A DNA stretch of 64,000 nt. Origin: Rhizobium sp. CF080 (GTDB lineage: Bacteria > Pseudomonadota > Alphaproteobacteria > Rhizobiales > Rhizobiaceae). A program made the translations under genes and the position numbers. Below, piece after piece: positions 8,313 to 17,849 of the stretch. The notes beneath the pieces were generated by a model. That model saw nothing but the letters and a program-made list of their open reading frames with translations. It was not told the origin of the DNA and did no database searches. Positions within the stretch are counted from its first letter, which is position 1. Each line of letters begins with the position of its first letter. The stretch lies in the NCBI RefSeq assembly GCF_000282095.2, contig NZ_AKKC02000008.1, positions 434,001-498,000 of the forward strand, written 5' to 3'.

Positions 8313-9346
8313 GCGAACCTCTTCTCTCCGTTCGAGACCCCCTTCTTTCAGTGAAGGATCTGCGGGTCAGCTATCAGGTGGGGCGCAATTTCGTCCACGC
8401 CGTGGATGGCGCAAGCTTCGACATTCCGCGCGGCTCGATCACTGGCCTCGTCGGCGAATCCGGCTGCGGCAAGACGACCGTCGCCCGGGCGCTGACGCGG
8501 GTGATTGCCGAAAATGCCGCTATTACCGGCGGACAGATCCTGTTCGACGGCAAGGATCTCGCAAAGATCCCCGAAAAGGAGATGAATGCGCTGCGCTGGC
8601 GCGATATCGCCTTCATTCCCCAGAGCGCGATGAACTCGCTCGATCCGGTCTACACGGTGGAATACCAGCTCGACGAAGTGCTACGTCGCCGCGGTGGCCT
8701 GAGCCGCAAACAGTCCCGTGCCCGTTCCGAAGAACTGTTCGAGATGGTCGGCATCGATGCGAACCGCCTGAACGATTATCCGCACCAGTTCTCCGGCGGC
8801 ATGCGCCAGCGTGTCGCGATCGCGCTGGCCCTCGCGCTCGATCCGAAGCTGATCATCGCGGACGAACCGGTGACGGCGCTCGACGTCATCGTGCAGCGGC
8901 AGATCCTCGACCAGCTCAAGGAATTGCAGACGCGCCTTGGCGTTTCGGTCATCCTCGTCACCCACGATATTTCGGTCGTCGCCTATATCTGCGACCGCAC
9001 CGTCGTCATGTATGCGGGCAAGGTGGCCGAATCCGGCACGATGCAGGCGGCGCTCACCGCGCCGTCGCATCCCTATACGATGGGCCTGCGCAACGCCTTT
9101 CCCGATCTGCAGGGGGCCGCTTCCGGCATCCTGACGCCGATCGAGGGTGCGCCGCCCAACCTTGCTTCGCCGCCTGCCGGCTGCCGGTTCAAGCCGCGCT
9201 GTCCTTTCGCGCTCGACATCTGCGGCACCGAGCCGCCGGTCATCGAGGTTGCGCCGGATCATCCGGTGCTCTGCCACCGTGCCCATGAGAGTGCTGCCTT
9301 GCGTATCGAATCCGCCAAGACGGAGACATGGATGGCCCCGGCATGA
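8309..9346 (+). CDS. ABC transporter ATP-binding protein (DppD/OppD type)
   Basis: A 345-residue ATPase with Walker [10 protein letters not shown] (about 49-57), signature FSGGMRQR near 161-168 and Walker B LIIADEP near 182-188. The C-terminal extension with cysteines ([14 protein letters not shown]), typical of oligopeptide ATPases, is present. Start overlaps the previous stop (ATGA), and its stop overlaps the next start the same way. It energises the importer with its partner encoded next. Confidence 0.93.
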   Translation: MSEPLLSVRDPLLSVKDLRVSYQVGRNFVHAVDGASFDIPRGSITGLVGESGCGKTTVARALTRVIAENAAITGGQILFDGKDLAKIPEKEMNALRWRDIAFIPQSAMNSLDPVYTVEYQLDEVLRRRGGLSRKQSRARSEELFEMVGIDANRLNDYPHQFSGGMRQRVAIALALALDPKLIIADEPVTALDVIVQRQILDQLKELQTRLGVSVILVTHDISVVAYICDRTVVMYAGKVAESGTMQAALTAPSHPYTMGLRNAFPDLQGAASGILTPIEGAPPNLASPPAGCRFKPRCPFALDICGTEPPVIEVAPDHPVLCHRAHESAALRIESAKTETWMAPA

Positions 9347-10332
9347 ACATGATCACCAAAAAGCCGGATGTTCTGGTCTCCGTTTTCGATGCCAAGCTGC
9401 ATTATGCCGTCGGCGGGGCGTTCGCGGCGATGCGCGGCAAGTCGACGGTGGTGAAAGCGGTCGATGGTGTCAGCTTCGATATCCGGCGCGGTGAAAGCGT
9501 CGGACTGCTCGGCGAATCCGGCTGCGGCAAGACCTCGATGGGCCGGCTGCTGCTGAAGCTCGAGGAAAAGACCGGCGGCACGATCCATTTCGATGGCGAG
9601 GAGGTCGGCGCGGTGCGCGGCAGCAGGCTGAAGAAGTTCCGCTCCAAGGCGCAGCTGATCTTCCAGAACCCTTTCGACGCGATCAATCCGCGCTTCACCA
9701 TCCGCCAGACGCTGGCCGAGCCGCTGGAAAATGCCGACATTCCGAAGCGCGAGCGCGAGGGCCGGATCATCACAGCGCTCGAACTGGTGAAGCTGCCCGA
9801 GCCGGCGCAGTTCCTCGACCGTTATCCGCATCACCTTTCCGGCGGCCAGCTGCAGCGCGTCGTGATGGCGCGGGCGCTGATCCTGCAGCCGGAATTCGTG
9901 GTGGCCGATGAGCCGGTCTCGATGCTCGACGTCTCGGTGCGCGCCGGCGTGCTCAACGTTTTCCGCGACGTGCGCGACCGGCTGGGCCTCACCGCCATCT
10001 ATATCAGCCACGATCTGGCGCTGGTTCGCTACGTCTGCGAGCGGACGATCGTCATGTATCTCGGCCGGATCATGGAGGACGGGCCGACCGAGGATATCGT
10101 CCGCGAACCGCTGCATCCCTATACCAAGGCGCTCGTCGCCGCCGTTCCGGTGCCGAACCCGGACCAGAGCCATGATCCGCTGCCGATCGGCCGCGGCGCG
10201 CCGGACCCGCGCAATCCACCTTCCGGCTGCGTCTTTCGCGACCGCTGTCCGGCAGCCCATGCGCGCTGTGCGGCCGAAATACCGCAGCCGAAACCGGTCG
10301 GCACCCGCACCGTCGCCTGCCATCTGTACTGA
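9343..10332 (+). CDS. ABC transporter ATP-binding protein (DppF/OppF type)
   Basis: The second ATPase, 329 residues: Walker [10 protein letters not shown] (57-65), LSGGQLQRVVMARAL signature, FVVADEPVSMLD Walker B, and the C-terminal CVFRDRCPAAHARC oligopeptide-family tail. ATG at 9343 forms an ATGA overlap with the stop of the first ATPase gene; a GTG/ATG a few codons earlier is possible but less coupled. Works as heterodimer with the 8309-9346 product. Confidence 0.92.
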   Translation: MNMITKKPDVLVSVFDAKLHYAVGGAFAAMRGKSTVVKAVDGVSFDIRRGESVGLLGESGCGKTSMGRLLLKLEEKTGGTIHFDGEEVGAVRGSRLKKFRSKAQLIFQNPFDAINPRFTIRQTLAEPLENADIPKREREGRIITALELVKLPEPAQFLDRYPHHLSGGQLQRVVMARALILQPEFVVADEPVSMLDVSVRAGVLNVFRDVRDRLGLTAIYISHDLALVRYVCERTIVMYLGRIMEDGPTEDIVREPLHPYTKALVAAVPVPNPDQSHDPLPIGRGAPDPRNPPSGCVFRDRCPAAHARCAAEIPQPKPVGTRTVACHLY

Positions 10333-10344
10333 TTGGAGTTATCG

Positions 10345-11349
10345 ATGCTCGCCGCTTCCTACACACGCACCGGTCTTGCCGCGGAGGTTCTATCTGTGGC
10401 TGAGATGGTTGCACCGGTCGCCGCTCCCGGCGAGGTGCTGGTGCGCGTGCATGCGTCCGGCATCAATCCTGCCGACGTGAAACGCCGCGGCGGCTGGCGC
10501 GGCATGGGCATGGACCACCCGCTGATCATCCCGCATACGGATGGTGCCGGCGAGATCGTCGGCGTGGGGTCGGGCGTGGACCGGGGCCGTATCGGCGAAC
10601 GGGTCTGGATGTGGAATGCCCAGGGCGGTTATGGAGAGGCGGGCCGCGCCTTCGGCACCGCCGCCGAATTCATCGCCATTGCCTCCCATCAGGCCGTGAA
10701 GCTTGCCGATAGCCTGAGTTTCGCCGATGGCGCCAATCTCGGCGTGCCGGCGATGACCGCCTATCGTGCGGTCTTCGCGGATGGGCCGGTGACCGGCCAG
10801 ATGATATTCGTGAACGGCGCGGCCGGTGCGGTTGGGCATTTTGCAGTGCAGATGGCGGTTGCCGGCGGAGCGCGGGTGATTGGCACTGTCAGCACTGTGG
10901 AGGCTGCGGTGCATGTGAAGGAAGCCGGTGCCTTCGCAACAATCGACCGCAAGACGGAAGACGTATCGGCCCGTATCCTTGAACTGACCAACGGAGAAGG
11001 TGTCGACCGCGTCGTAGAGGTCGATTTCGGGGCAAACCTGGAACTCGACGCGGCCGTACTCAAACGCAACGGCACTGTCGCCTCCTATTCGTCGAGCAGC
11101 AATCCGACGCCTGTGCTTCCCTACTACGCCTTCGCAGCCAAAGGCGCCAACCTGCGCTTCATCCAGGGTTTCCTGATCCCGGAGGATCAGCGGCTGGCGG
11201 GTGAAAGGATGATCGCCGAGCTTGCCGATGCCGGCAGGTTCAAGGTCGCCATCGGCGCGACATTTCCCCTTCACGATATCGCCAAGGCCCATGAGCGCGT
11301 CGAGCGCGGCGGTCTCGGCAATGTCGTCGTTCTGATCGGAGGTGCCTAA
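10345..11349 (+). CDS. Zinc-independent quinone oxidoreductase-like MDR enzyme
   Basis: A 334-residue medium-chain dehydrogenase/reductase resembling NADPH:quinone oxidoreductase (zeta-crystallin-like). The GroES-like part covers residues 1-125 (HASGINPADVKRRGG, HTDGAGEIVGVG) and the NADPH Rossmann motif NGAAGAVGHFAVQMA lies near 157-171. The zinc-binding cysteine clusters of alcohol dehydrogenases are absent. ATG at 10345 follows TTGGAG. It sits 12 bases after the ABC ATPase gene and touches hyuB (TAATG), so it belongs to the operon. Its natural substrate is not evident; it may reduce a product of the hydrolysed amide. Confidence 0.85.
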   Translation: MLAASYTRTGLAAEVLSVAEMVAPVAAPGEVLVRVHASGINPADVKRRGGWRGMGMDHPLIIPHTDGAGEIVGVGSGVDRGRIGERVWMWNAQGGYGEAGRAFGTAAEFIAIASHQAVKLADSLSFADGANLGVPAMTAYRAVFADGPVTGQMIFVNGAAGAVGHFAVQMAVAGGARVIGTVSTVEAAVHVKEAGAFATIDRKTEDVSARILELTNGEGVDRVVEVDFGANLELDAAVLKRNGTVASYSSSSNPTPVLPYYAFAAKGANLRFIQGFLIPEDQRLAGERMIAELADAGRFKVAIGATFPLHDIAKAHERVERGGLGNVVVLIGGA

Positions 11350-13235
11350 TGAGCACCCGATCGATCCATTCCACAGCATCCAACGAGGATTCCAAGATGT
11401 ACAATCCCAAGGAAAGCGAAAGCACGCCCGCCAGGGCGGTAAAACCGGAAGGGTCCGTCTGCGATCCCGTTTCGCTCGAAATCATCCGTGGCGCGATCGC
11501 CGCTGCTCAATCGGAAATGGAGGCTCTTCTCGAGCGCACTGCCATCTCCGCCTTCATCCGCGAAAAGAAAGACTTTTATACCGCATTGTTCGATGGCGAA
11601 GGCGTGATGGCGGTAGGCTCGATGGTGCCGGTGTTCGGCGACATGACCGGCCCGGTGTTCGACAAGTTCCCGGCCGATACGATGAAGCCCGGCGATCTCT
11701 ACTGGTACAATGACTGCTACGGCTCGCGCGGCGCCGTTTCCCATTCCAACGATCAGGTCCTGCTGGCGCCGGTGTTCAAGGACGGCAAGCGATGCGCCTT
11801 CGTGATGAGCTGGGCGCATTTCGCCGATATCGGCGGCATGCGGCCGGGATCGATCAGTCCGGACGCGACCGACATCTATCAGGAAGGCATCATCATTCCG
11901 GTCACCAAGCTGATGGACCAGGGCGTCACCAACGAGGCGACACTTGATATCTTCCACCGCAATTCGCGCTTTCCCGAACAGAGCATCGGCGACATGCGGG
12001 CGCTGATGGCGAGCGTTGACGTCGGCGTGAAGCGCATCGGCGAAATCCTCGATCGCTTCGGCTCCGATGTCGTCGAGGATGCGCTGGCGCAGCTGCTGAC
12101 CCGCACCCGCAAGCTGGTGCGCTCCAAGCTCGCCGAGACCTTCGATTATGGCACGCACAAATTCACCGATGCGATCGACAGCGATGGCCATGGCAACGGC
12201 CCGTTCAAGATGCGCCTCTCGCTGACGCGCGAAAAGCTGGCGAATGGCGAGGACAAGTTCACCTTCGATGCCACCGAATCCGATGATCAGGCGCCCGGTC
12301 CGATCAATTTCCTGATGAACCGCGGCGTGCCGGGCATGGCGCTCGGGCTCTTCTATCTCGGTGGCGATCCGGGCCAGGTCTGCAATGCCGGCGGCCCGCA
12401 GGCGCTGGATGCGGTGAACCTGCGCCAGGGATCCTTCCTGCAGCCGAACTTCCCCGCGGCACTCGGCATGCGCGGCCTGACCATGATGCGTGTTCTGTCG
12501 GCTCTGAACGGTCTCGTCAACACGGCGGGCGGCAAGGCGCCGGCCTCCAACTCGGCCTATGTCATCACCATCATGCGCGGCAACTACAAGGACGACGCGG
12601 GCGAGCTGAAGCGCTTCCTGCTCGCCGACGGCATCGGGGTCGGTTACGGCGCGCGGCCCGATTCGGACGGAATCGACGCGGTCTATTTCGTGGCGCAGGA
12701 GAACTATCCTGTCGAGTTCCTTGAGGTCGGTTATCCGGTGCGCCTGCGCACTTACGGTATTGTCAAGGATAGCGGTGGCGCCGGCCAGTTCCGCGGCGGC
12801 TGCGGCATCATCCGCGAATACGAGATCCTCGCCGAGGACATGATGCTGGCCGTGCGTATCGACAGCGTCAAGAACCCGCCCTGGGGCATCAAAGGCGGCA
12901 TGGGCGGCGGCACCGGCCGCGTCACCATCAATCCTGGACGGCCCGACCAGCGTCTCGTTCCGCCGCTTTCGGACGGCAACAGGCTCGTCAAGGGTGATGT
13001 ACTGCGCATGGAGACCGGCGGGGGCGGGGGCTATGGCCATCCGTTCGACCGCGATCTCGATGCGATTCTCGAAGACGTGCTCGGCGGTTTCGTCAGCGCC
13101 GAATCCGCAGAGCGCCTCTATGGCGTTGTCGTGAAGGGCACCAAGGTCGATCAGGCGGCTACGGCCGCACTTCGCGCCAACCGCCCCGCCACCCGTGCAT
13201 TCCATCGTCAGGAGTATGTCGATGTCCTCGCCTGA
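11349..13235 (+). CDS. hyuB: Hydantoinase B / oxoprolinase beta-type subunit
   Basis: A 628-residue HyuB-family protein, partner of the ATP-dependent HyuA encoded next. Family motifs are clear: CDPVSLEIIRGAIAAAQSEM near the start, RTAISAFIREKKDFYTALFD, NDCYGSRGAVSHSNDQ, and the glycine-rich GGMGGGTGRVTINPG and ETGGGGGYGHP segments near the C-terminus. Together HyuA and HyuB open cyclic amides such as hydantoins or 5-oxoproline at the cost of ATP. Start at 11349 is chosen for its GGAGG at ideal spacing and the TAATG junction; an alternative ATG at 11397 also has an acceptable GAGGA. The 3' end overlaps hyuA by 14 bases. Confidence 0.9.
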   Translation: MSTRSIHSTASNEDSKMYNPKESESTPARAVKPEGSVCDPVSLEIIRGAIAAAQSEMEALLERTAISAFIREKKDFYTALFDGEGVMAVGSMVPVFGDMTGPVFDKFPADTMKPGDLYWYNDCYGSRGAVSHSNDQVLLAPVFKDGKRCAFVMSWAHFADIGGMRPGSISPDATDIYQEGIIIPVTKLMDQGVTNEATLDIFHRNSRFPEQSIGDMRALMASVDVGVKRIGEILDRFGSDVVEDALAQLLTRTRKLVRSKLAETFDYGTHKFTDAIDSDGHGNGPFKMRLSLTREKLANGEDKFTFDATESDDQAPGPINFLMNRGVPGMALGLFYLGGDPGQVCNAGGPQALDAVNLRQGSFLQPNFPAALGMRGLTMMRVLSALNGLVNTAGGKAPASNSAYVITIMRGNYKDDAGELKRFLLADGIGVGYGARPDSDGIDAVYFVAQENYPVEFLEVGYPVRLRTYGIVKDSGGAGQFRGGCGIIREYEILAEDMMLAVRIDSVKNPPWGIKGGMGGGTGRVTINPGRPDQRLVPPLSDGNRLVKGDVLRMETGGGGGYGHPFDRDLDAILEDVLGGFVSAESAERLYGVVVKGTKVDQAATAALRANRPATRAFHRQEYVDVLA

Positions 13236-15270
13236 GACCTTTATCGATACGTCCCTTTCCGTTGCAGTCGATATCGGCGGCACCTTCACCGACGTCGCCC
13301 TTCTCGACCGCGCCACCGGCAAGGTCTGGCGGGCAAAGACGCCGAGCGTGCCCTCCGATCCTTCGGAAGCCTTCCTCAACGGCATTCGCCTGGCGCTCAC
13401 CGACGCCGGCCGCGAGGCTTCCTCGCTCGGCCAGGTCCTGCACGGCACGACTGTCGCGACCAACATGATCCTGGAAGACAAGGGCGCTCGCACGGCGCTG
13501 GTTACCACCAAGGGTTTTCGCCATGTGCTGAACATCGGCCGCCAGGATATCCCCCGCAAGGCGAACCTTTACACCTGGGTGAAGCCGGAGCGGCCGGTGC
13601 CGGCCTCGCGCATCGTCGAGATCGACGAACGCATCGCCGCCGGCGGTGCGGTTCTGGATGCGCTGGACGAGGACAGCGTGCGGATTGCGGCCGAAGCGAT
13701 CCGCGGCATGGATGTGGAGGCAGTTGCCGTCTGCCTGCTGCATGCGTTCGCCAATCCGATCCACGAGAAGCGTGCGGCGGAAATCCTGCGTGAGGAACTG
13801 CCGCATCTCGCCGTCACCACCTCGACCGACGTGCTGCCCGTGGTGCGCGAATTCGAACGGACGCTGACGACCGTCCTCAATGCCACCGTCATGCCGGGCG
13901 TCACCACCTATGTGGGCCGGCTCGAAAAGCGGCTGGAGGACGAGAAGGTCGCGGCTCCGCTGCTGTTGATGCAGTCGAACGGCGGTGTCGCCGGTGCGGC
14001 GACCATTCGCCAGGCTCCGGCGCTGACGGCGCTGTCCGGTCCTGCCGCCGGGGTGGTCGGTGCGCGGTCGGTTGCCGCTGCCTGCGGCATCAAGGATATC
14101 ATCACCGTCGATATCGGCGGCACCAGCGCGGATATCTGCCTGATCAAGGATGGCAAGATTGGCCTCACCCAGCACGGCAAGGTCGGCGAATGGCCGCTGC
14201 CGCTGCCGATGGTCGACATGGTGACGATCGGTGCCGGTGGCGGTTCGATCGCCAAGGTGGCGGACGGCACGCTGACCGTCGGTCCGCAGAGCGCCGGTGC
14301 CCGTCCGGGCCCGGCCGCCTATGGTCATGGCGGCGAGAACCCGACGGTGACCGACGCCCATGTCGTACTTGGCCATCTGCCGGCCCGACTTCTCGGCGGC
14401 CGCATGGCGCTGGATGTCGAAGCTGCCCGCAAGGCGGTCGACGGCAAGGTGGCGGCGCCGCTCGGTCTTTCGACGGCGACGGCAGCGCGCGGCATCCTGG
14501 CGATCGTCGACAACCATATGGTTGGGGCGGTGCGCGTCGTCTCGGTCGAACGCGGCCATGATCCGCGCGACTTCACGCTTGTGCCGTTCGGCGGCGCTGG
14601 TCCGCTGCATGGCTGCGCGCTTGCCGAACTGCTCGGCATTTCCCGCGTCATGATCGCGCCGGCTCCCGGCATCCTCTGCGCCGACGGCCTGCTGGCCGCC
14701 GACCTCAAGGCCGAGTTCAGCCGCACGTTGCCGAAAGCCGGTGCGGTGGATGTAGTGATGGCCAACGGCATCATCGCCGAGCTCAAGACCCAGGCATCCG
14801 CCTGGTTCGACATGGAAGGCGTTGCCGAAAAGGATCGCCGTATCGCGACCGTCGCGCTGCTGCGCTATCACGGCCAGGGCGGCGAGCTTGCCGTCACCTG
14901 GGGCGAGACCCGCGAGGCTGTCGAGGCTGCGTTTGCCGCCGAGCACAAGGCGCTCTACGGTTTTGTGCTGGAAGCGGCGATCGAACTGGTGACCCTGCGC
15001 GTCGAGGCCGCCGGCATGACGGTCGAACCGCCGCCGGCCATTCTGGAGAAGGGCTCCGATGTCACCCCGTTCGACCATGTGCCGGTGCATTTCGAAAGCG
15101 GCGTGGCGAGCGTTCCGGTTGTCGACCGCTCGACGCTCGGTGCCGGCGCTACCTTCCAAGGTCCGATGATCCTCACCCAGCTCGACACGACGACATTGGT
15201 CTCACCCGGCTGGACCGGCACGGTACACGGCTCCGGTGCCGTTCTTCTCACCCGCAAGCAGGATGCGTGA
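13222..15270 (+). CDS. hyuA: Hydantoinase A / N-methylhydantoinase alpha-type subunit
   Basis: A 682-residue HyuA-family protein of the ASKHA ATPase superfamily. The phosphate-binding motif AVDIGGTFTDVALLDRATG lies at the N-terminus, then HGTTVATNMILEDKGARTAL, and a second nucleotide-binding segment DIGGTSADICLI near 300. GGGSIAKV and GPGPAAYG-like glycine motifs follow. Length matches the family. ATG 13222 gives a 7-base spacing from AGGAG; ATG 13216 would be too close. Acts with HyuB on a cyclic amide that the upstream importer may bring in; hydantoin, N-methylhydantoin and 5-oxoproline cannot be distinguished here. Confidence 0.9.
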   Translation: MSSPETFIDTSLSVAVDIGGTFTDVALLDRATGKVWRAKTPSVPSDPSEAFLNGIRLALTDAGREASSLGQVLHGTTVATNMILEDKGARTALVTTKGFRHVLNIGRQDIPRKANLYTWVKPERPVPASRIVEIDERIAAGGAVLDALDEDSVRIAAEAIRGMDVEAVAVCLLHAFANPIHEKRAAEILREELPHLAVTTSTDVLPVVREFERTLTTVLNATVMPGVTTYVGRLEKRLEDEKVAAPLLLMQSNGGVAGAATIRQAPALTALSGPAAGVVGARSVAAACGIKDIITVDIGGTSADICLIKDGKIGLTQHGKVGEWPLPLPMVDMVTIGAGGGSIAKVADGTLTVGPQSAGARPGPAAYGHGGENPTVTDAHVVLGHLPARLLGGRMALDVEAARKAVDGKVAAPLGLSTATAARGILAIVDNHMVGAVRVVSVERGHDPRDFTLVPFGGAGPLHGCALAELLGISRVMIAPAPGILCADGLLAADLKAEFSRTLPKAGAVDVVMANGIIAELKTQASAWFDMEGVAEKDRRIATVALLRYHGQGGELAVTWGETREAVEAAFAAEHKALYGFVLEAAIELVTLRVEAAGMTVEPPPAILEKGSDVTPFDHVPVHFESGVASVPVVDRSTLGAGATFQGPMILTQLDTTTLVSPGWTGTVHGSGAVLLTRKQDA

Positions 15271-15271
15271 C

Positions 15272-16654
15272 ATGACGGAAGCCCAGACCGATCTCGACCG
15301 CGTCTTCGCGCATATCGAGGAAAACCGCGAAAGCTTCATCGAACGGGTAATGGATTATGTCCGGCATCCTTCGATCAGCGCCCAGAACAAGGGCATCGCG
15401 GAAGTGGCGGCCATCCTCGTGGACATGCTGAACGGCATGGGCATGGAGGCGGTGACCATCCCCACGAAAAATCATCCGATGGTGCTTGGCCGCATGGAAA
15501 AGCAACCCGGCAAGCCGACCGTACTCCTCTACGGCCATTACGACGTGCAGCCGCCGGAGCCTTATGAACTGTGGCTCAGCCCGCCCTTCGAGCCGACCAT
15601 CCGCGACGGCCGCATCTATGCCCGCGGCATCGGCGACAACAAGGGCCAGCATTTCGCCCAGCTGATGGCGCTGGAATCGCATCTCAAGGTGACCGGCGAA
15701 CTGCCCTGCAACGTCATCTTCCTGCTGGAAGGCGAGGAGGAGATCGGCAGCCCGCATATCGCCGAGTTCGTGGCGGAGCATGCGGACAAACTGGATGCCG
15801 CGGATCTGGTCGTCACCTCCGACGGCCCGCTGCATGAATCGGATACGCCGATCATCACCTTTGGCGTGCGCGGGGTGGCCTCCTTCGAACTGCGCGCGAA
15901 GACCGCCAATCGTGATGCCCATTCAGGCAATTTCGGCGGCGTCATGCCGAACGCGATCTGGAAGCTGGTGCATCTGCTCGCCACGATGAAGAACGACAGG
16001 GGCGAGATCACCATCGACGGTCTTCACGATGTCGTCGTGCCGCCGACCAATATGGAGCGCGAGGCGGTCGACAAGCTGCCACTCGATCTTGATGCGATCA
16101 AGGCTGATCTCGGCATCAAGGAACTCGACGCGCCGCTCGACCGCGGCTATTTCGACCGTCTGATGTTCCATCCGACGCTGACGATCAACGGCCTGCATGG
16201 CGGTTACGGCGGCCCGGGCCAGAAGACGGTTCTGCCCTGCGAGGCGTTTGCCAAATGCGACATCCGCCTGGTCGAAAGCCTGACGCCGGATTACGTGTTC
16301 GAAAAGGTGCGGGCACACGTCGCGGCCCACGCGCCGGACGTGGAGTTCATAGCCCTCAACGCCATGCTGCCGTCGAAGACGCCGATGGACAGCCCGTTCG
16401 CACCGGTCATCCAGGACGCCATCTTCACCGCCCGCGGCGTTGAGCCGCTGCTCTACCCGACCGTCGGCGGCTCGCTTCCGGATTACGTGTTCACCAAGAT
16501 CCTGAAGAAGCCGGCGTTCGTCGTGCCTTACGCCAATGCGGATGAGGCGAACCACGCGCCGAACGAGAATTTGAAACTGGATTTGTTCATTGATGGCATC
16601 AAGACAGGTGCGGCGCTGCTGACGAAGCTGGGCGAGATGAAGCTTGAGGGGTAA
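15272..16654 (+). CDS. M20-family dipeptidase / N-carbamoyl-type amidohydrolase
   Basis: A 460-residue cytoplasmic zinc peptidase of the M20 (DUG1/carnosinase-like) branch. Zinc and catalytic residues are present: LLYGHYDVQP (H89, D91), RGIGDNKG (D122) and LLEGEEEIGS (E155-E157); the dimerisation domain with NRDAHSGNFGG follows. ATG 15272 is one base after the hyuA stop with AGGA upstream. As the last operon gene it probably cleaves the ring-opened product or an imported dipeptide, completing a transport-hydrolysis pathway. Confidence 0.9.
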   Translation: MTEAQTDLDRVFAHIEENRESFIERVMDYVRHPSISAQNKGIAEVAAILVDMLNGMGMEAVTIPTKNHPMVLGRMEKQPGKPTVLLYGHYDVQPPEPYELWLSPPFEPTIRDGRIYARGIGDNKGQHFAQLMALESHLKVTGELPCNVIFLLEGEEEIGSPHIAEFVAEHADKLDAADLVVTSDGPLHESDTPIITFGVRGVASFELRAKTANRDAHSGNFGGVMPNAIWKLVHLLATMKNDRGEITIDGLHDVVVPPTNMEREAVDKLPLDLDAIKADLGIKELDAPLDRGYFDRLMFHPTLTINGLHGGYGGPGQKTVLPCEAFAKCDIRLVESLTPDYVFEKVRAHVAAHAPDVEFIALNAMLPSKTPMDSPFAPVIQDAIFTARGVEPLLYPTVGGSLPDYVFTKILKKPAFVVPYANADEANHAPNENLKLDLFIDGIKTGAALLTKLGEMKLEG

Positions 16655-16710
16655 TTGGGGATGCGGAGGCCTGTGTCGTCATAATGCCTTCCTCCGACTC
16701 GTCTCCTCCG

Positions 16711-16743
16711 CCGTCATCCTTGGGTCAAGCCCGAGGATGACGG
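16711..16743. repeat. Palindromic intergenic repeat (REP-like)
   Basis: CCGTCATCCT at the left end pairs with AGGATGACGG at the right, and the inner TGGG/CCCG extend the stem with one wobble around a TCAAG loop. Sequences of this type are scattered in rhizobial genomes. It lies between the convergent M20 and acuI genes in a 151-base gap with no gene; it may also end transcription, though no T-run follows. Confidence 0.7.
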
Positions 16744-16805
16744 AAGTGAGGAGGGCGGTCGTGCTCTGCGCTGAACGGCTTGAGCCGCCAGGAAGAAACT
16801 GCGGC

Positions 16806-17801
16806 CTATTTCGTCACGTCTATCACGACCCGGCCACGGATCCTGCCGGCGATAATGTCCTCGGCGAGTTGCGGCAGGTTGGACATCGGTTCCGTCGTGG
16901 TAATCTCCGCAAGCTTGGCGGGATCGAGATCACGGGCGAGCCGCGCCCAGGCCGATAGCCGCTGCTCCCGCGTGGCGATCACCGAATCAACGCCGATCAG
17001 CGTCACGGCGCGCAGGATATGCGGCAGCACGGTTCCCGGAAGATCTGCCCCGCCGGCAAGGCCGCAGGCGGCGATGGCGCAGCCGCGCATCGTCTGGGAG
17101 AGCGCATTGACGAGGGTCGTCGAACCGACGCTGTCGACGCCGCCGGTCCAGCGTTCCTTCTGCAGCGGGCCGCCCTTTTCCGCAAGCACGGCGCGGTCGA
17201 TGAAATTGGTGGCGCCGAGCGAGGCGAGGTAGTCGTGGGTTTCCGGCCGGCCGGTGGAGGCGGTAACGTTGTAGCCGCGCGCCGCCAGCAGAGCTATCGC
17301 CACCGAGCCGACGCCGCCGGCCGCACCCGTCACCAGCACCTCGCCTTCACCCGGCTTGATCGAACCCCATTTTTCCAGCGCGTCGACGCAGAGAGCAGCC
17401 GTGTATCCGGCGGTGCCGATCGCCATCGCCTGTTCCATCGAGAAGGCATCGGGCAGGCGGATCAGCCATTCCGGCTTGACGCGCTGGTAGCGGCCAAAGG
17501 CGCCCCATTCGGTTTCGGAAAGGCCCCAGCCGTTCAGCACCACCTTGTCGCCCGCCTTCCATTCCGGCGAACGGGATTCGATGACCGTGCCGGAAAGATC
17601 GATGCCGCCGATCATCGGCATGCGCCGGGCGATGCGGCCCTTGCCAGTGATTGCCAGTCCGTCCTTGTAGTTCAATGTCGAATAGGCGATCTCGACCAAC
17701 ACGTCATTGTCGGGAAGGTCGGCGATCGAGATTTCTCTGAAGGCGCCTTTCGGCTTGCCGTCGACGGCATCGATCACCATGGCGGTGAAGGTCTCGGTCA
17801 T
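16806..17801 (-). CDS. acuI: Acrylyl-CoA reductase (NADPH), AcuI/YhdH family
   Basis: A 331-residue medium-chain reductase. Typical AcuI/YhdH features: STLNYKDGLAITGKGRI in the catalytic domain, GIDLSGTV, and the NADPH site VTGAAGGVGSVAIALLA near 155-170. The family reduces acrylyl-CoA to propanoyl-CoA in dimethylsulfoniopropionate and 3-hydroxypropionate metabolism, and may detoxify other reactive enoyl compounds. ATG 17801 follows GGGAGAGAG. The FadR-type regulator gene lies just upstream on the same strand, with a 48-base spacer holding a tandem repeat. A link to the nearby acyl-CoA genes is plausible. Confidence 0.87.
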   Translation of the reverse strand: MTETFTAMVIDAVDGKPKGAFREISIADLPDNDVLVEIAYSTLNYKDGLAITGKGRIARRMPMIGGIDLSGTVIESRSPEWKAGDKVVLNGWGLSETEWGAFGRYQRVKPEWLIRLPDAFSMEQAMAIGTAGYTAALCVDALEKWGSIKPGEGEVLVTGAAGGVGSVAIALLAARGYNVTASTGRPETHDYLASLGATNFIDRAVLAEKGGPLQKERWTGGVDSVGSTTLVNALSQTMRGCAIAACGLAGGADLPGTVLPHILRAVTLIGVDSVIATREQRLSAWARLARDLDPAKLAEITTTEPMSNLPQLAEDIIAGRIRGRVVIDVTK

Positions 17802-17810
17802 GTCTCTCTC

Positions 17811-17840
17811 CCGATATTCTGGTGGGCCGATATTCTGGTG
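17811..17840. repeat. Tandem 14-bp direct repeat upstream of acuI
   Basis: CCGATATTCTGGTG occurs twice (17811-17824 and 17827-17840) separated by GG, a 16-base period. It fills most of the 48-base spacer between the regulator stop and the acuI ribosome site. It could be a small duplication or paired binding site; only the repeat itself is seen. Confidence 0.8.
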
Positions 17841-17849
17841 TGATTGAAT

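Noticed and set aside
11346..13559. A 737-codon open frame opposite hyuB, and similar long frames opposite many genes
   Set aside because: These are shadow frames caused by high GC at third codon positions; the sequences are rich in Arg, Ala, Asp and His repeats, match no family pattern, and lie opposite genes with clear motifs.
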